64,000 nucleotides of DNA from the NCBI GenBank assembly GCA_001549895.1, contig AP014719.1, forward strand, positions 1,426,001-1,490,000, given 5' to 3'. A program made the position numbers and the translations under genes. Below, piece by piece: positions 28,601 through 37,594 of the stretch. The DNA comes from Arthrobacter sp. Hiyo8 (GTDB taxonomy: Bacteria > Actinomycetota > Actinomycetes > Actinomycetales > Micrococcaceae). Position 1 is the first letter of the stretch, and each line of letters opens with the position of its first letter. The notes beneath the pieces are model-generated. The model was not told the DNA's origin, made no database searches, and saw nothing but the letters and a program-made list of their open reading frames with translations.

Positions 28601-29305
28601 TGAATCCGCTCTCGGCTGGCTGGCCCACGGCGCGCACACGCTGCCCGCAAAGCTCGGCTACTTCCTGGCGACGTCGTGGCGCATGCACCCGGATTTGTGC
28701 GCCGCGGTTTCGGAATTGTCCTACGATGGTCGGCTGCATTCAGCACCGGCTGCTTCCAAGCGGCGGCTCTCGGGCGTTCGGGCCGGCGTCGAATGCGTCT
28801 ACGTCCCGCACGGCGGCAACTCCACCCAGTCTCCCGAGGAAGCCGCGGAGGTAGTCCGGCAAGTTAGGGCCCACCTCGGGCTGGCTTGGCTGGACCCCCG
28901 GGAATCAACCGAGGAGCAGCCGCTGGCCGAAAAGGACATCCTCGTGGTGGCTGCCTACAACGCCCAGGTCCAGCTCATTCAGCACGAACTAAGGGCAGCC
29001 GGACTTCGCGGTGTGCGGGTGGGACCGTGGACAAGTTCCAGGGGCAGGAAGCTCCCGTGGTGATTGTGTCCATGGCTGCGTCCGCAGCCGCCGAGGTGCC
29101 GCGCGGCATGGAGTTCCTGCTCTCGCGCAACCGGATCAATGTGGCGGTGTCGCGCGGTCAGTGGCGCGCCGTCGTCGTTCGCTCACCGGAGCTGACAAAC
29201 TACCTGCCGACCCGGCCGGAAGGGCTGGAGCAGCTGGGCGGCTTTGTGGCCTGTGCCAGCGTGGAGACCCAACTGACTGGCAGTAGTTGTCGTTTTGAGG
29301 GCTGA
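25628..29305 (+). CDS. TM0106-family RecB-like nuclease fused to SF1 (Dna2/Nam7-type) helicase, several frameshifts
   Basis: GTG at 25628 gives about 1,225 residues after repair. The N-terminal half is a PD-(D/E)xK nuclease: GRSDFLVKQQDGSYAVYDTK carries the D...DxK residues and QLAAYGDQL the QxxxY motif; CGRCDYCKEQ may be part of a metal or Fe-S site. The second half is a superfamily 1 helicase: Walker A VQGPPGTGKTY, Walker B LLVIDEAGQFS, motif III LLLGDPQQLPQ, and the final RINVAVSRGQWRAVVV. Breaks occur near 26200, 26660, 27130, 27330, 28300 and 29025. The single-chain form suggests end-processing in DNA repair, or defence. The last nine codons and stop lie inside a palindromic repeat element. 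Confidence 0.8.
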
Positions 29306-29332
29306 AAACGACAACTACTGCGAGTTAGTTGG
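29269..29332. repeat. 64-bp interspersed palindromic element, copy 1
   Basis: CCAACT...AGTTGG outer arms enclose CAGTAGTTGTCGTTTT (29281-29296), an 8-base centre, and its exact complement (29305-29320). Aligned without gaps to copy 2 at 57947-58010, the core GTCGTTTTGAGGGC is identical and outer arms are similar. The element covers the stop codons of both convergent neighbours, so it probably doubles as a terminator. Confidence 0.8.
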
Positions 29333-30102
29333 GCAATCCCAGGGCCTCGGGCAAGCCCAGCGCCTCGTCCAGCCGCAGCGCCTCATCCAGTACCGCCCCG
29401 AAGTTCGCGGCGTCGTGGGCGAAGCGGCCTAGGAAGAGGCCTGACACGCCCCGCAGTTCGGGCAGGAGACCCGGTTTGGCCGAGCCACCGTAAATGATCG
29501 GCAGCCCGGCGAGGCCATGTTCGGCCAGCAGGTTCCGAAGGTGGGCGACGACGTCGGACACGTAAGCTGCGCGGGCTGGCTCGGCAGCGCCGATGGCCCA
29601 CACCGGTTCGTACGCAATAACCAGGCGGGCCGCGGTCGCCCAGTCGTCCCGGACGGCCGCAGAGATCTGCCGGAACACGAACGACGCCGACACCGCCGGA
29701 TCGGCGACGGCCTCCTCGCCGACACACAGCAGCGGGGTCAACCCTGCCTCCACGGCGGCCGGACCTTCAATGCGACCACGGCGTCGTCCTCGACGAAGTG
29801 CCGGCGTCGTTCAGCGTGTCCGATCTCCACGAGCCGCACACCGAGCTCCACCAGCAACGACGGTGACACTTCCCCCGTCCATGGACCCTCGGCCCAGCCG
29901 CAGTTCTGCGCACCCAGGTGGACAGGAGAGCCGTCCAGAATCCGGCCGCCTCAGGCAACATGGGGAACGACGGGATCACAAACGGGACCACCCGCCCGGC
30001 GACGAGGGCCGGACGGGCGTCCACTTCGCTTCGGAGTTGCTCCAGCCACGACATGCTGTGCCGGTAGCCCATGTACATCTTGGTGCTGACCCCGATGTAC
30101 AA
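29325..30102 (-). CDS. Triosephosphate-isomerase-like L-erythrulose-1-phosphate isomerase (LerI/EryH type), frameshifted
   Basis: About 258 residues after repair; the start is uncertain (TTG at 30102 in PLYIGVSTKMYMGY; an in-frame ATG at 30156 lies inside the upstream gene). TIM residues are kept: the lysine of STKMYMG, HAERRRHF in place of GHSERR, the catalytic glutamate in AYEPVWAIG, and the phosphate loop IIYGGSAKPG. The N-terminus differs from glycolytic TIM and matches the TpiA2/EryH/LerI branch, which converts L-erythrulose 1-phosphate to D-erythrulose 4-phosphate. It is the last gene of the operon that also holds RpiB-like and DhaK-like genes, which supports this over a glycolytic role. 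Breaks near 29770, 29850 and 29930. Confidence 0.7.
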
Positions 30103-30106
30103 CGGG

Positions 30107-31448
30107 CTACTTGTCCAGGAGATCGTCGGCCTTGTTCCTGAATGCCCGCGTGCCATACATCATGGCAGCCGCCAGGAAGGGCAGGATACCGAGCGCATAG
30201 ACCCGGCGGATCCGGTGGGGTCCGCCGTGGCGCTGTTGACCGCGGTCCGAAGGATCGGGCCACGAAGCCGCCCAGGTTGCCCAGCGAGTTGATCAGGCCG
30301 ATGCCCGCCGCGGCTGCCGAACCCGCAAGGAACGCCGTGGGGTAGGCCAGACCACCGGCCCGACGGCGAGGAAGCTGCAGACGGCGAGGGTGATGAAGAT
30401 CAGTCCGAGGACCGGCTGGTGGTTGGTGCCGGCCATGCCGAACCGAGGATGCACACACCGGTGGAGACGAACAGCACGGTGCCGAACATGCGGCGCTTGG
30501 CCACCGTGTTGGCGGCCCGGCCAATCAGGTAGCAGGAGAAGATGCCAAAGAACCACGGCACCGCGATCAGGAGCCCGACGGCGAGGCCCACCTTCTGGCC
30601 TGTCAGCGAGGACACCTGCTGCGGGAGAAGAAGGTCACGCCGTAGACGGCGATCTGCAGGCAGAAGTAGATGAGGGTGAAGTACCAGACGCGGCCGTTGC
30701 GCATCGCCGCGAAGACGCCCCGCGGCCCGGTTTCATCCTTGACAGTGTCTTCCTGAGTCATGATCTCCTTGAGCGCGAACTTCTCGTCGACGTTGAGGAA
30801 CTTGGCCTTCTCCGGCCCGTTGATCAGGAAGAAGAACGCCGCAACGCCGGCGAGTACCGCCAGGATGCCCTCGGTGAAGAACATGACCTGCCAGCCACGG
30901 ACGCCCGGAAGCTGGTCGCCGATGTTGATGAGCCAGCCGGAGAGCGGGTTGCCGATCATCTGGGAGAACGGCTGGCGAGGTAGAAGATCGCGAACATCTG
31001 CACGCGCACCTTGTTCGGGAACCACTCGGCCAAGTACATGATGACGCCGGGGAACAGGCCCGCCTCCGTCACGCCGAGCAGGAACCGCAGGATCACGAAG
31101 GACGTCTCACCCTGTACGAACGCAAAGCAGGCCGAGACGATGCCCACGTGATCGCGATGCGTGCGAGCCAGACCTTCGCGCCGACCTTCTTGAGCAGCAG
31201 GTTGCTGGGGATTTCAAAGATCGCGTAACCGATGAAGAAAATACCGGCACCGAGCGCGAACGCCCGGCCGAAACGCCTTTGTCGGCGCCGAGTGCAGCTT
31301 CGGCGAAACCGACATTTGTGCGGTCGAGGAAGGAAACCACATAGAGGATGACCAGCATCGGCATGAGCCGGAAGGCAGCCTTGCGGATCGCCGATTTCAG
31401 GACCGGCGAATCCAGCATCTCCTTCGTGGACGTTGTTACAGCGGACAT
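30107..31448 (-). CDS. MFS transporter, ACS (anion:cation symporter) family, several frameshifts
   Basis: ATG at 31448 with GAGGAG upstream; about 446 residues with 12 membrane segments after repair. FLDRTNVGFAEAALGADKG and GIFFIGYAIFEIPSNLLLKKVGA are diagnostic of the ACS family, as is GVTEAGLFPGVIMYLAEWFP. The last residues, TRAFRNKADDLLDK, end four bases before the TIM-like gene. ACS members carry organic anions such as sugar acids, glucarate or tartrate; within this operon it may carry a four-carbon polyol, sugar or sugar acid. Breaks occur near 31150, 31270, 30970, 30615, 30440, 30345 and 30255. Confidence 0.78.
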
Positions 31449-31459
31449 CGAAACTCCTC

Positions 31460-31501
31460 GTTGAGTAATCAGTGTTGAGAAATCAGTGTTGAGTAGTCAG
31501 G
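31460..31501. repeat. Three tandem 14-bp repeats between SDR and transporter genes
   Basis: GTTGAGTAATCAGT, GTTGAGAAATCAGT and GTTGAGTAGTCAGG lie head to tail, differing at two or three positions. They fill half of the 81-bp gap inside an otherwise tightly packed operon. They could be slippage products or spaced sites of one helical turn plus. Confidence 0.8.
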
Positions 31502-31529
31502 GTTTGGACAACGGTGGTGGAGCCGCGCA

Positions 31530-32297
31530 TTAATGCATGTACAAACCGCCGTCGACATTCAGCGTCTGGCCCGAGATGTAGCCGGAGTCTTCGCTGATGA
31601 GGAAGGCGATGGCGGCGGCGATGTCCCGCGTGGAGCCCACGCGGTTCACCACGAGGTCCTTGGTGAGTTCGTCCTTGCGTTCCTCGCTGAGGGTGCCGCC
31701 CATGATGTCGGTGTCGATGGGGCCGGGAGAGATGGCGTTGACGGTGATGTCGTATTCCCCCAGTTCGCGCGCTGTGGCGCGGGTCAAACCGATGACGCCG
31801 GCCTTGGCCACCGAATACGGGGTCTTGGAGAACGTCCCGCCGCCGCGCTGGGCGGAAACCGAGGAGATGTTCACGATGCGTCCGATCCGGTTCCTGACCA
31901 TGGATTCGGCCACGCGGCGGGTGGCGTAGTGGACGCCGTTGAGGTTGATGTTCAGGACGCGGTCCCATTCAGCGGGCTCGAGTTCCAGGTACGGAACCGG
32001 TGAGCTGACGCCTGCGACGTTGGCCAGTGCGACGATCTGCGGCAACTCGGCCTCGAGGGTGTCGATCGCCGACCGTACCTCGGCTTCGGAAGCCACGTTG
32101 GCGCCGACGCCGTAGGCCTGGACTCCATATTCGGCGGCGATTTCCTTGGCGGTGCTCCTGCAGAGGGCGTCGTCGAGGTCGATGATGCCGATGTTCCAGC
32201 CCTGTGCTGCGAGGTAGTTGACGGTGGCCCGGCCGATGCCGCGCTCGGAAACAGCGCCGGTGACGATTGCGGTGCGTTCTGCGGGGAAGGTGCTCAT
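31530..32297 (-). CDS. SDR-family NAD(P)-dependent oxidoreductase (probable polyol/tetritol dehydrogenase)
   Basis: An intact 255-residue classical SDR with a good ribosome site (AGGAGAATACCC). Nucleotide-binding loop TGAVSERGIG (13-22), NAG-equivalent LANVAG, active-site S145/S146 in NISSVS, and YSVAK (Y161, K165); the C-terminus NVDGGLYMH is typical. The acidic residue after beta-2 (GIIDLDD) favours NAD over NADP. In this operon a reasonable role is oxidation of erythritol or threitol to erythrulose, or of another polyol, before the kinase step. Substrate assignment is inference from context only. Confidence 0.85.
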   Translation of the reverse strand: MSTFPAERTAIVTGAVSERGIGRATVNYLAAQGWNIGIIDLDDALCRSTAKEIAAEYGVQAYGVGANVASEAEVRSAIDTLEAELPQIVALANVAGVSSPVPYLELEPAEWDRVLNINLNGVHYATRRVAESMVRNRIGRIVNISSVSAQRGGGTFSKTPYSVAKAGVIGLTRATARELGEYDITVNAISPGPIDTDIMGGTLSEERKDELTKDLVVNRVGSTRDIAAAIAFLISEDSGYISGQTLNVDGGLYMH

Positions 32298-32320
32298 GGG
32301 TATTCTCCTGTGAATGTGGG

Positions 32321-33308
32321 CTAGTTGATCGGTGCCGGGCCAAGCTCATCAAGGAGCTTCTGCATGGCCACGTAGGCCTTGTTCCGGTAAGCGATGAGTT
32401 CGGGCGTGCGTTCCGCCGGGACGTTGAGGAAGCCCGCGCCGGTCTTGGTGCCCAGCTTCCCCGCCTCCACGAGGTCGCTCAGGATCTTCGGGGTCGCGAA
32501 GCGTTCCGGGAATCCGGTCTGCAGGGATTTATAGCAGAAGTTGTAGACGTCCAGTCCGGCCATGTCCGCGATCGCGAATGGGCCAAAGAACGGCAAGCGG
32601 AAGCCGAACGTCGTACGGACCAGGGTGTCGACGTCGTCGGCTGTTGCGATCCCCTGCTCCACCAGTTGCGCGGCCTCGTGGAAAAGCGCGTATTGCAGCC
32701 GGTTGAGCACGAAACCGGTGACGTCCTTGACGACGGCGGTTTGCTTGCCGGCCGCGTGGACCAGTTCGCGGGATGCAGCCACGGTCTCCGGCGTTGTGCC
32801 TGCGTGGGGAATGACCTCGACGCCCGGGATGAACGGTGACGGGTTGGAGAAGTGCACTCCCAGGAATCGCTCGGGCCGACAACGGCCTCGGCGAGATCGG
32901 CGATGGAAATGGTAGAGGTGTTGGAGCCGATCAGCGCGTCGGGACGGGCGGCCGCGCTGATGCGGGCCAGGGTCTGGTGCTTGATGTCGAGGACCTCAGG
33001 GACGGCTTCTTCGATGAAGTCGGCGTCCGCCACGGCCTCTTCGATGTCCTTCGCGGCCCACAGATTGGCCTTCAGGACTGCCGTGGAACCTTCTGGAAAG
33101 AGACCTGCGGCCACGAATTCGTCCGACTCCACGAGCAGGCGGTCGTAGTTCTTCTGCGCGATTTCGGCGGACACATCCGCCAACGCCACGCGCGCTCCCC
33201 CGAGGGCCAGGACCTGCGCGATCCCGCCGCCCATGTAACCGGAGCCGACGACGGCGATCTTCCGGCCGCGCTTCCGTCGCCTGTGGCGCTGCTTGCTGAT
33301 TCAGTCAT
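32321..33308 (-). CDS. 3-hydroxyacyl-CoA-dehydrogenase-like NAD-binding oxidoreductase, two frameshifts
   Basis: ATG at 33308, one base after the RpiB-like stop. The protein, about 328 residues, has the Rossmann start IAVVGSGYMGGGIAQVLALG, the NTSTISIADLAEAV and HFSNPSPFIPGVEVIP motifs with the catalytic His, KDVTGFVLNRLQYALFHEA, and the C-terminal domain FGFRLPFFGPFAIADMAGL. This branch includes enzymes acting on sugar acids (for example L-gulonate 3-dehydrogenase) as well as hydroxyacyl-CoA. In this operon a polyol, sugar or sugar-acid substrate is more likely than a fatty acyl-CoA. Breaks near 33262 and 32874 (CC where CCC is expected). Confidence 0.75.
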
Positions 33309-33309
33309 G

Positions 33310-33792
33310 TCACACTGCCTTTGTGTAATCGGGCTCGTAGGAGCAAATGGCGTCCACCTTGGCGGCGGAAGATGATGTTTCGTCGAAGTGGTGGCCCAGC
33401 CATTCGCCCACCAGTTTCTTGGCCAGTTCCAAGCCAATCACCCGCTGTCCCAAGGTCAGGATCTGGGCGTTGTTGCTGAGGACCGAGCGTTCCACGGAGT
33501 AGCTGTCGTGCGCGGTGACGGCCCGGATTCCGGGAACCTTGTTGGCCGCGATGGCCACGCCCAGGCCCGTGCCGCAGATCAGGAGGGCGCGATCTGCCTC
33601 GCCCTCGGCAACTTTGCGCGCTGCATCCACGGCAACGTGCGGGTAGGCCGTGGAGTCGTTGGCGCCTACGCCCACGTCGGTGACGGACGCCACCCGGGGA
33701 TCGGTCTCAAGCAGCGCCATGAGTGCCTGCTTGTATTCGACGCCCGCTTCGTCATTGCCGACGATGATCCGCCAGCCCTCTGATGTGCTCAT
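33310..33792 (-). CDS. RpiB/LacAB-family isomerase, probable D-erythrulose-4-phosphate isomerase (DerI/EryI type)
   Basis: An intact 160-residue protein. RpiB residues are clear: the N-terminal [10 protein letters not shown], the acid-base cysteine in [30 protein letters not shown] and LTLGQRVIG. The family interconverts aldose and ketose phosphates. In Brucella and Mycobacterium smegmatis, RpiB homologues next to TIM-like and DhaK-like genes convert D-erythrulose 4-phosphate to D-erythrose 4-phosphate, and the same neighbours occur here. Ribose-5-phosphate isomerase remains the alternative. Its ATGA overlaps the kinase gene stop. Confidence 0.82.
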   Translation of the reverse strand: MSTSEGWRIIVGNDEAGVEYKQALMALLETDPRVASVTDVGVGANDSTAYPHVAVDAARKVAEGEADRALLICGTGLGVAIAANKVPGIRAVTAHDSYSVERSVLSNNAQILTLGQRVIGLELAKKLVGEWLGHHFDETSSSAAKVDAICSYEPDYTKAV

Positions 33793-35528
33793 GCTTGAAC
33801 TCCGTTTCCTGCCGGGGACGCCAGCTGCGCGTCGATATGTTGTGAGATCCTCGCCGTGATCAGCCCGAAGGAGACCGCTCCGGGATCGGGGTGGCCCAGG
33901 CTCTTCTCCGCGAGCGGACGGGCCCTGCCCTTGAGCGGACGCAACCGCGCCGTGTCAGCTGCCGCGGACTCGGCCGCCGCAGCAGCAGCCGCGAGGGCCC
34001 GGTCAACCGGGGCTCCGGCGTCGAACTCTGTGAGGAACGCATCCCGGAACGGCAGCAGCGCGTCCACCATGGTCTTGTCGCCGGGTTCGGCCTTGCCGAG
34101 TTCCGTGATCGCGTCCACAAAGCCAGTGACAGCGGCCGCGGCATCCTCGCCCGAGTAGCCCGCTTTGTTGCCGAGCGCCTGTCCGGCCGCAATGATCGCC
34201 GAGCCCCACAATGCGCCCGAGGTACCGCCGGCGCGTTCGCTCCAGGCCGCACCTGCCGCCGTCAGGACCCGACCCACAGAGGTTCCGCTTGCCGCCTCTG
34301 CTGCGCTGAATGCCGCTTCAACGCCGCGTCGCATACCGATGCCGTGGTCGCCGTCGCCGGCAATCGCGTCCAGTTTGCCGAGCTCTTCTTCATGTTCGAC
34401 GACGACGTCCCGCACCTGGGCGAGCACGGCTACGGCCTGCCGGCCGAGTTCGGCAGCGGCCGCGGTGGGATGCTCGACGTCGGACTCGTCCACCGCGGTG
34501 ACGCTCGCCAAGTTGCGGGGCGGGCGGGGCGCGAGGTTGCCCTTGCGGAACGCCGGAGTGTCCGCGGGTGCTGCCCAATACTGTTCGAGCTCCTCGTCCA
34601 GCCACAGCAGCGTGAGCGAAAGACCGGACATGTCCAGGCTTGTCACGAGCTCGCCGCACTCGGGTTCGACTACCGTGAGGCCTGCCTTGCCGAGGAGCTT
34701 TTCGATCTTGCCGAAGAGCAGGAAGAGCTCGTCGTACTTGACGGTGCCGAGGCCGTTGACGATGGCCACCACGCGGTTTCCGGCGTCGTCCGGTTTGTCG
34801 TTGAGGAGCTTGGAGACGAGCAGTTCGGCGAGCTCGGAAGCGGTGGGCATTTTGTGCTCGGAAATGCCCGGTTCGCCGTGGATGCCCAGGCCGAGGGACA
34901 TCTGGCCGGCCGGAACGTGGAACAGCGGATCCGAGGCGCCTGGGAGTGTACAACCGTCGAAGGCCACCCCGAGCGAACGCGTGCGGTAGTTCGTTTTGAT
35001 GGCCAAGCGCTCGACGGCGTCCAGGTCCAGTCCCGCTTCGGCCGCGGCCCCGGCGATCTTGAAGACCGTGAGGTCGCCCGCGATCCCCCGTCGCTTCTCG
35101 ATCTGGTCCAGCGGCGCGCTGGCGATGTCGTCGGTAACGGTCACGGTGCGGGTCTCGATGCCTTCGGCGTTGAGGCGCAACTGAGCCTGGCCGAAGTGCA
35201 GCACGTCGCCGGCGTAGTTGCCGTAGCTGAGCAGCACTCCGCCCCCGGCGTTGGCTGCTTTGGCTACGCGGTAGACCTGGCCTGCCGCCGGGGAGGCGAA
35301 CATGTTGCCGCATGCCGAGGCGGTTGCCAGGCCCGGCCCGACCAGTCCGGCGAACGCAGGGTAGTGTCCCGAGCCGCCGCCCACCACGAGGGCGACCTGT
35401 CCGGAGGGGACTTCGGTGGAACGGACCACTCCGCCGTCCACCCGGGCAACATAGCCGCGGTTGGCGGCGACGAATCCGTCCAGGGCATCGTCCGCGAAGT
35501 CTGCGGGGTTGTCGAAAATCCTTGTCAT
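33789..35528 (-). CDS. Single-chain DhaK-DhaL kinase, probable erythrulose kinase (LerK/DerK type)
   Basis: An intact 579-residue protein from ATG at 35528. Residues 1-330 are the DhaK domain: [10 protein letters not shown] (50-59) and the substrate-binding histidine H217 in [10 protein letters not shown]. Residues ~355-579 are the ATP-binding DhaL domain, with the magnesium site [11 protein letters not shown] (391-396) and [12 protein letters not shown]. Glycerone kinases usually have GGGSGHEP; tyrosine in that place is seen in kinases for erythrulose. LerK makes L-erythrulose 1-phosphate and DerK D-erythrulose 4-phosphate; sequence alone does not decide which. Upstream frame is open into the isomerase gene only because of a frameshift there. 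Confidence 0.85.
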   Translation of the reverse strand: MTRIFDNPADFADDALDGFVAANRGYVARVDGGVVRSTEVPSGQVALVVGGGSGHYPAFAGLVGPGLATASACGNMFASPAAGQVYRVAKAANAGGGVLLSYGNYAGDVLHFGQAQLRLNAEGIETRTVTVTDDIASAPLDQIEKRRGIAGDLTVFKIAGAAAEAGLDLDAVERLAIKTNYRTRSLGVAFDGCTLPGASDPLFHVPAGQMSLGLGIHGEPGISEHKMPTASELAELLVSKLLNDKPDDAGNRVVAIVNGLGTVKYDELFLLFGKIEKLLGKAGLTVVEPECGELVTSLDMSGLSLTLLWLDEELEQYWAAPADTPAFRKGNLAPRPPRNLASVTAVDESDVEHPTAAAAELGRQAVAVLAQVRDVVVEHEEELGKLDAIAGDGDHGIGMRRGVEAAFSAAEAASGTSVGRVLTAAGAAWSERAGGTSGALWGSAIIAAGQALGNKAGYSGEDAAAAVTGFVDAITELGKAEPGDKTMVDALLPFRDAFLTEFDAGAPVDRALAAAAAAAESAAADTARLRPLKGRARPLAEKSLGHPDPGAVSFGLITARISQHIDAQLASPAGNGVQA

Positions 35529-35532
35529 GGTC

Positions 35533-36562
35533 CTAGACACCAGCCAGCTGGGAGGTTGCTGGCTGGGTGGAGCCGGTCCGGCCGGACGGCTGCTGCCGGC
35601 CTGGGCTACCTGGCTCTGGCCGAGGACGTAGTTCTCTGTCTTCGGAAGAACCTGCCGCCGGAGGTATTCCTGGTTGCTCGCCGTGACGCTGAGCCCGTCG
35701 CCGCCGTAGTGCTCGGTGCACAAGATGCCCTGGAAGCCTACCGACAGCGCGAGTTTGAAAGCCTCGCGGTAGTTGATCAGGCCGCTCTCCATCGGCGCAG
35801 GCATGGTGATGTAGCTGTCCCGGGCCACGTCTTCGTCGCGGATGTAGTTCTTCATGTGCCAGTAGTTGGAGTACGGCAGGGTCTTGGCCACCATCTCGCG
35901 CCAGTCCTCGATGGGACGGTGGAGGCGGATGAGGTTGCCAAGGTCCGGGTTGAGGCCAACGTTGTCCAGCCCGATGTCCTGGACCAGCCGGACCGAGGAA
36001 TCGGCGGTGCCGAGGTAGGTGTCCTCATACATTTCCAGGGAGAGGAGGATGCCGGCTTCCGCGGCGTGCTCACCGAGTTCCCGCAAACGGGCGACCGCCT
36101 TGCCCCAGGCTTCCTTGTCCCCCGCCGGATCCTTGTAGCCTTCCACCGTCCAGAACCACAGCTGCTTTTGCTGCTCGGCGGTGATGGCCTGGTGGAGTCC
36201 GAAGGAGACAACCTCGCAGCCGAGTTCGGCTGCGGCATCGATGGTCCGGTGGCTGTACGCCAGGTTCTCGGCCCAGTCGCGGGTGTGGATGATACTGCGG
36301 CGGATAGCCGAGATGACCGGGATGCCAATGCCAACGTGCTCCGCGGTCTGCTTGAACTCGGCGAGGCGTTCTTGCCGAGGTCCCCCGGGCGGACCCAGCT
36401 GTCCGTGAGGTCTGCGTTGGCAAATCCTGCGTCCTTGACTTCCTGCAGGACCTCGGCCCAAGCGGAAGCATCGGCGTCGTTGATGTGCTGTCCCGTGGCG
36501 TCAGTGCAGGGGAACTGGAGTAGGGCCGCGGTGATGGGCCAGGTTTCGGCGGTGTAAGCCAT
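35533..36562 (-). CDS. Sugar phosphate isomerase/epimerase (xylose-isomerase-like TIM barrel, EryC-like), two frameshifts
   Basis: ATG at 36562 after GGAG; about 343 residues. The AP-endonuclease-2/xylose-isomerase-like barrel shows DLTDSWVRPGDLG, HRTIDAAAELGCEVVSFGLH, the metal glutamate in LLSLEMYEDTYLG, NVGLNPDLGNLIRLHRP, YWHMKNYIRD and ILCTEHYGGDGL. Breaks lie near 36372 and 35580, the second explaining why the open frame would otherwise run into the kinase; the true end is QLAGV at 35533. In erythritol pathways EryC epimerises D- and L-erythrulose 1-phosphate, which would suit this first gene of the operon. Its promoter carries the GntR palindrome. Confidence 0.75.
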
Positions 36563-36590
36563 AGTTTTCACTCCTTCATGGAATCCTGTT

Positions 36591-36625
36591 TCCTATAGGA
36601 TTTACTATTCAGGCAAGGCTGTCAA
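36591..36625 (-). promoter_or_regulatory. Promoter of the tetritol operon with GntR operator
   Basis: On the minus strand a consensus -35 TTGACA lies at 36625-36620. TCCTATAGGA, a perfect 10-bp palindrome, is at 36591-36600, centred about 28 bp downstream, where the -10/+1 would be. The same palindrome stands 8 bp upstream of the GntR start (37550-37559). A bound repressor here would block initiation. Confidence 0.72.
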
Positions 36626-36695
36626 CATATTTATTCGGACTTCCGTGGGCTGGCCCCGCCTCTTCGCACCCCAGCTCCGCGTCATCAAAGATCCT

Positions 36696-36710
36696 ATATG
36701 TCTTACATAT
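36696..36710. promoter_or_regulatory. ATATGT-CTT-ACATAT inverted repeat
   Basis: A perfect 6-bp inverted repeat with a 3-base centre, preceded by TCCT (36692-36695), so that TCCTATATG resembles a half of the TCCTATAGGA operator. It lies 70-95 bp upstream of the operon's -35 and after the gntR terminator; it may be an auxiliary binding site. Confidence 0.4.
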
Positions 36711-36753
36711 GTTTGTGAAGTGGGTCACCCGACGCCGCGTTCGCCGCGCACGC

Positions 36754-36779
36754 AAAAGGCCCGCCGTTAGGCGGGCCTT
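36754..36779 (-). terminator. Terminator of gntR
   Basis: AAGGCCCGCC (36756-36765), loop GTTA, GGCGGGCCTT (36770-36779): a perfect 10-bp stem, followed on the minus strand by TTTT. It lies 66 bp beyond the gntR stop and upstream of the operon promoter, so it isolates the two units. Confidence 0.88.
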
Positions 36780-36844
36780 CGGGGTCTGGCGGCGTCGGGT
36801 CGCCGTCCTGGATCGCCGTCGGACTCGGCTTGGGCGACGGGAGA

Positions 36845-37542
36845 TCAGTCAGCGGGTGCGTCGGCGATGGCCCGGGCGCGGACCTTGTGCACGTGGTCAG
36901 CCATGGCGGCCGCGGCCTGTTCCGGGTCACCGCTCGCCAGCGCGTCGAGCACTGCTTGGTGTTCAGCGATGGCCTGGTCTGCGTCGGTGATGCCCACTCC
37001 CCCGAACAGTCGGAACCGCTGGACCTGGCCACCCAGCGCGGCGTAGGCAGCAAGCATGAATTGGTTGCCGGACTGCTCGGCGATCAGCTTATGGAAGCGC
37101 TCATCGGCGTCGAGATAGTCCCGGAATTCCACGAAAGACGGGCCTCGAGGAGCAGTCTCCAGGTCCTTCACAGCCTCCCGCAGATCCGCCAAACCCTCCG
37201 GAGTGATCCGGCTGCACGCCAAGCGGGCATTCACGGGCTCAATCGCGAGCCTGGCCTCCATGAGTTCGGCAAAATCCTCGCGCGTGAAAACCGGGGCCAC
37301 CCTGTACCCCTTGAGGGCAACCCGGCGGACCATGCCTGTGTGCTCCAGCCGCGCCAGTGCCTCGCGCACCGGCGTAGGCGAAACGTCCAATTCCCGCGCC
37401 GTCCCGTCGATGCTGACCGCGGCTCCCGGTTCGAGCCGGCCGTCCATGAGCCACGCGAGAAGTTCCTCGTAGACGTGGTCGGCGAGAACCTGGCGGCTGA
37501 CGGGCCGGCCGGGGCGCGGTCCCGGGAGGAAGCGAGTTTCAT
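36845..37542 (-). CDS. GntR-family (FadR/FCD type) regulator of the tetritol operon, one frameshift
   Basis: ATG at 37542; a frame change near 37515-37525 joins MKLASSRDRAP to the winged helix (RQVLADHVYEELLAWLMDG, then VSPTPVREALARLEHTGMV with the typical PVREAL recognition helix). The FCD ligand domain follows: LMEARLAIEPVNARLA, YLDADERFHKLIAEQSGN and AIAEHQAVLDALASGD give the Asp and His metal ligands usual in the family. About 231 residues. The palindrome TCCTATAGGA occurs in front of both this gene and the operon, so it likely represses both until a pathway intermediate binds. Confidence 0.82.
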
Positions 37543-37549
37543 AAACAAA

Positions 37550-37559
37550 TCCTATAGGA
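37550..37559. promoter_or_regulatory. GntR operator upstream of gntR
   Basis: TCCTATAGGA, identical to the site at 36591-36600 in the operon promoter, 8 bp before the gntR ATG. This position would give autorepression. Confidence 0.7.
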
Positions 37560-37594
37560 ATGGTCTCTTTGTGGCGGCTTCGGACGCCCTATGC

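Noticed and set aside
33789..36461. An 890-residue fusion of the isomerase/epimerase and the DhaK-DhaL kinase
   Set aside because: The kinase has a normal start at 35528 and the isomerase a normal stop at 35533 in the neighbouring frame; the fusion arises from a single lost base.
33891..36557. A very long plus-strand open frame (888 codons) opposite the kinase and isomerase genes
   Set aside because: It is the complement of two recognisable enzymes and has no domain of its own; long antisense frames are expected in high-G+C coding DNA.
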